Part shown: positions 32,466-32,692 of the stretch, piece by piece
How the letters are laid out: each line of letters begins with the position of its first letter
Numbering within the stretch: the first letter of the stretch is position 1
NCBI GenBank assembly: GCA_020249865.1
Contig: JADCEV010000077.1
Span: forward strand, 1 to 32,692
Origin: Roseomonas sp.
GTDB lineage: Bacteria; Pseudomonadota; Alphaproteobacteria; Acetobacterales; Acetobacteraceae
Direction: 5' to 3'
Length of the DNA: 32,692 bases
Notes under the pieces: generated by a model
Database searches by the model: none
What the model saw: the letters and a program-made list of their open reading frames with translations, nothing else
What the model was told of the DNA's origin: nothing
Position numbers and translations under genes: made by a program

Positions 32466-32692
32466 TCAGCTCGCCGGGGTTTCGGACGGCGCCGGAGCAG
32501 GAGCGGCAGCGGCCTTGCGGCGACGCGGCGCAGCGGCCTTCTTCGCGGCAGGCTTGCGGCCGGGCTTCTTCGCAGCGGCCTTCTTCGCAGCCGGCTTCTT
32601 CGCAGCGGCCTTCTTCGCAGCCGGCTTCTTCGCAGCAGCCTTCTTCGCGGCGGGCTTCTTCGCAGCAGCCTTCTTCGCGGCAGGCTTCTTGG
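32466..32692 (-). CDS. Lysine/alanine-rich histone H1-like protein (3' part only)
   Basis: The frame enters from the right edge and ends at TGA 32468-32466, leaving 74 visible C-terminal residues. They are alternating KKPAA and KKAAA pentads, then a KPGRKPAAKKAAAPRRRK patch and an Ala/Pro-rich neutral tail ending SETPAS. This composition matches bacterial H1-like, AlgP/HctB-type DNA-binding tails, presumed to coat or compact the nucleoid electrostatically. The N-terminal part, which may carry a folded domain, lies off the window, so the whole protein cannot be classified. The repeat is built of 15-bp DNA units and could vary in length between strains. Confidence 0.8.
   Translation of the reverse strand, partial: KKPAAKKAAAKKPAAKKAAAKKPAAKKAAAKKPAAKKAAAKKPGRKPAAKKAAAPRRRKAAAAPAPAPSETPAS
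32566..32692. repeat. 15-bp tandem repeat (30-bp higher-order unit) inside the histone-like gene
   Basis: Eight full copies of TTCTTCGCRGCNGSC-type units run from 32566 to 32685, with a further partial copy to the window end. Alternating ...GGCC/GCAGCC and ...CGGC/CGGGC endings make a 30-bp super-unit that encodes KKPAAKKAAA. One more full copy at 32539-32553 is separated by a 12-bp variant. Confidence 0.85.

Noticed and set aside
32566-32692. CRISPR-like array
   Set aside because: Units are contiguous 15-mers with no unique spacers and they encode an in-frame Lys/Ala repeat.

Overview
The window looks like a chromosomal segment of a flagellated, GC-rich alphaproteobacterium. My best guess is Rhodospirillales/Acetobacteraceae, Roseomonas-like (inference). 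Reasons: an alphaproteobacterial DksA without zinc cysteines next to fliX, the conserved priA - transaldolase - DUF484 - xerC block, a solitary tripartite-tricarboxylate (Bug) binding protein beside class III CoA-transferase genes, and an M81 (MlrC) peptidase. No rRNA, tRNA, CRISPR array or insertion sequence was found.

Layout. 1-1400: the 3' part of a Gfo/Idh/MocA oxidoreductase and a RidA-family gene, closed by two tandem hairpin terminators. 1400-4400: a flagellar block. flgI, a rod-binding (FlgJ N-domain) gene and a flgN-like gene form a tightly overlapping minus-strand operon behind a near-perfect sigma-54 promoter. fliX and dksA run the other way. 4400-9840: housekeeping genes: priA (minus), then transaldolase, DUF484, xerC and dapB (plus).

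9840-16590: a catabolic region. It holds a flavin-dependent monooxygenase (NtaA-like), a TetR regulator, a divergent HpaB-family gene with a perfect 15-bp palindrome between the two, a Bug-type binding protein, a CaiB/BaiF CoA-transferase and a CitE-like lyase. 16590-21560: an SDR, a COG2509-type FAD oxidoreductase, a KDG-kinase-like PfkB kinase and an M81 peptidase.

21560-25640: a 470-bp non-coding region rich in inverted repeats leads into a 1184-residue cysteine-free RTX protein. Its base composition is strikingly mixed and no type I secretion genes are near. 25640-30370: four amide/peptide hydrolase genes, namely a carbamoylase-like amidase and an M20 deacylase (minus, overlapping) and an acetylpolyamine-amidohydrolase-like deacetylase and an M19 dipeptidase (plus, overlapping). 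30400-32692: comM/yifB, a GNAT acetyltransferase, and the 3' end of a lysine/alanine-repeat histone H1-like gene with its own terminator.

The parts most worth a second look are the flgI/fliX control region, the TetR operator and its two flavin monooxygenase-type genes, the RTX gene with its leader, and the hydrolase cluster. I did not find a clear novel defence or mobile system.
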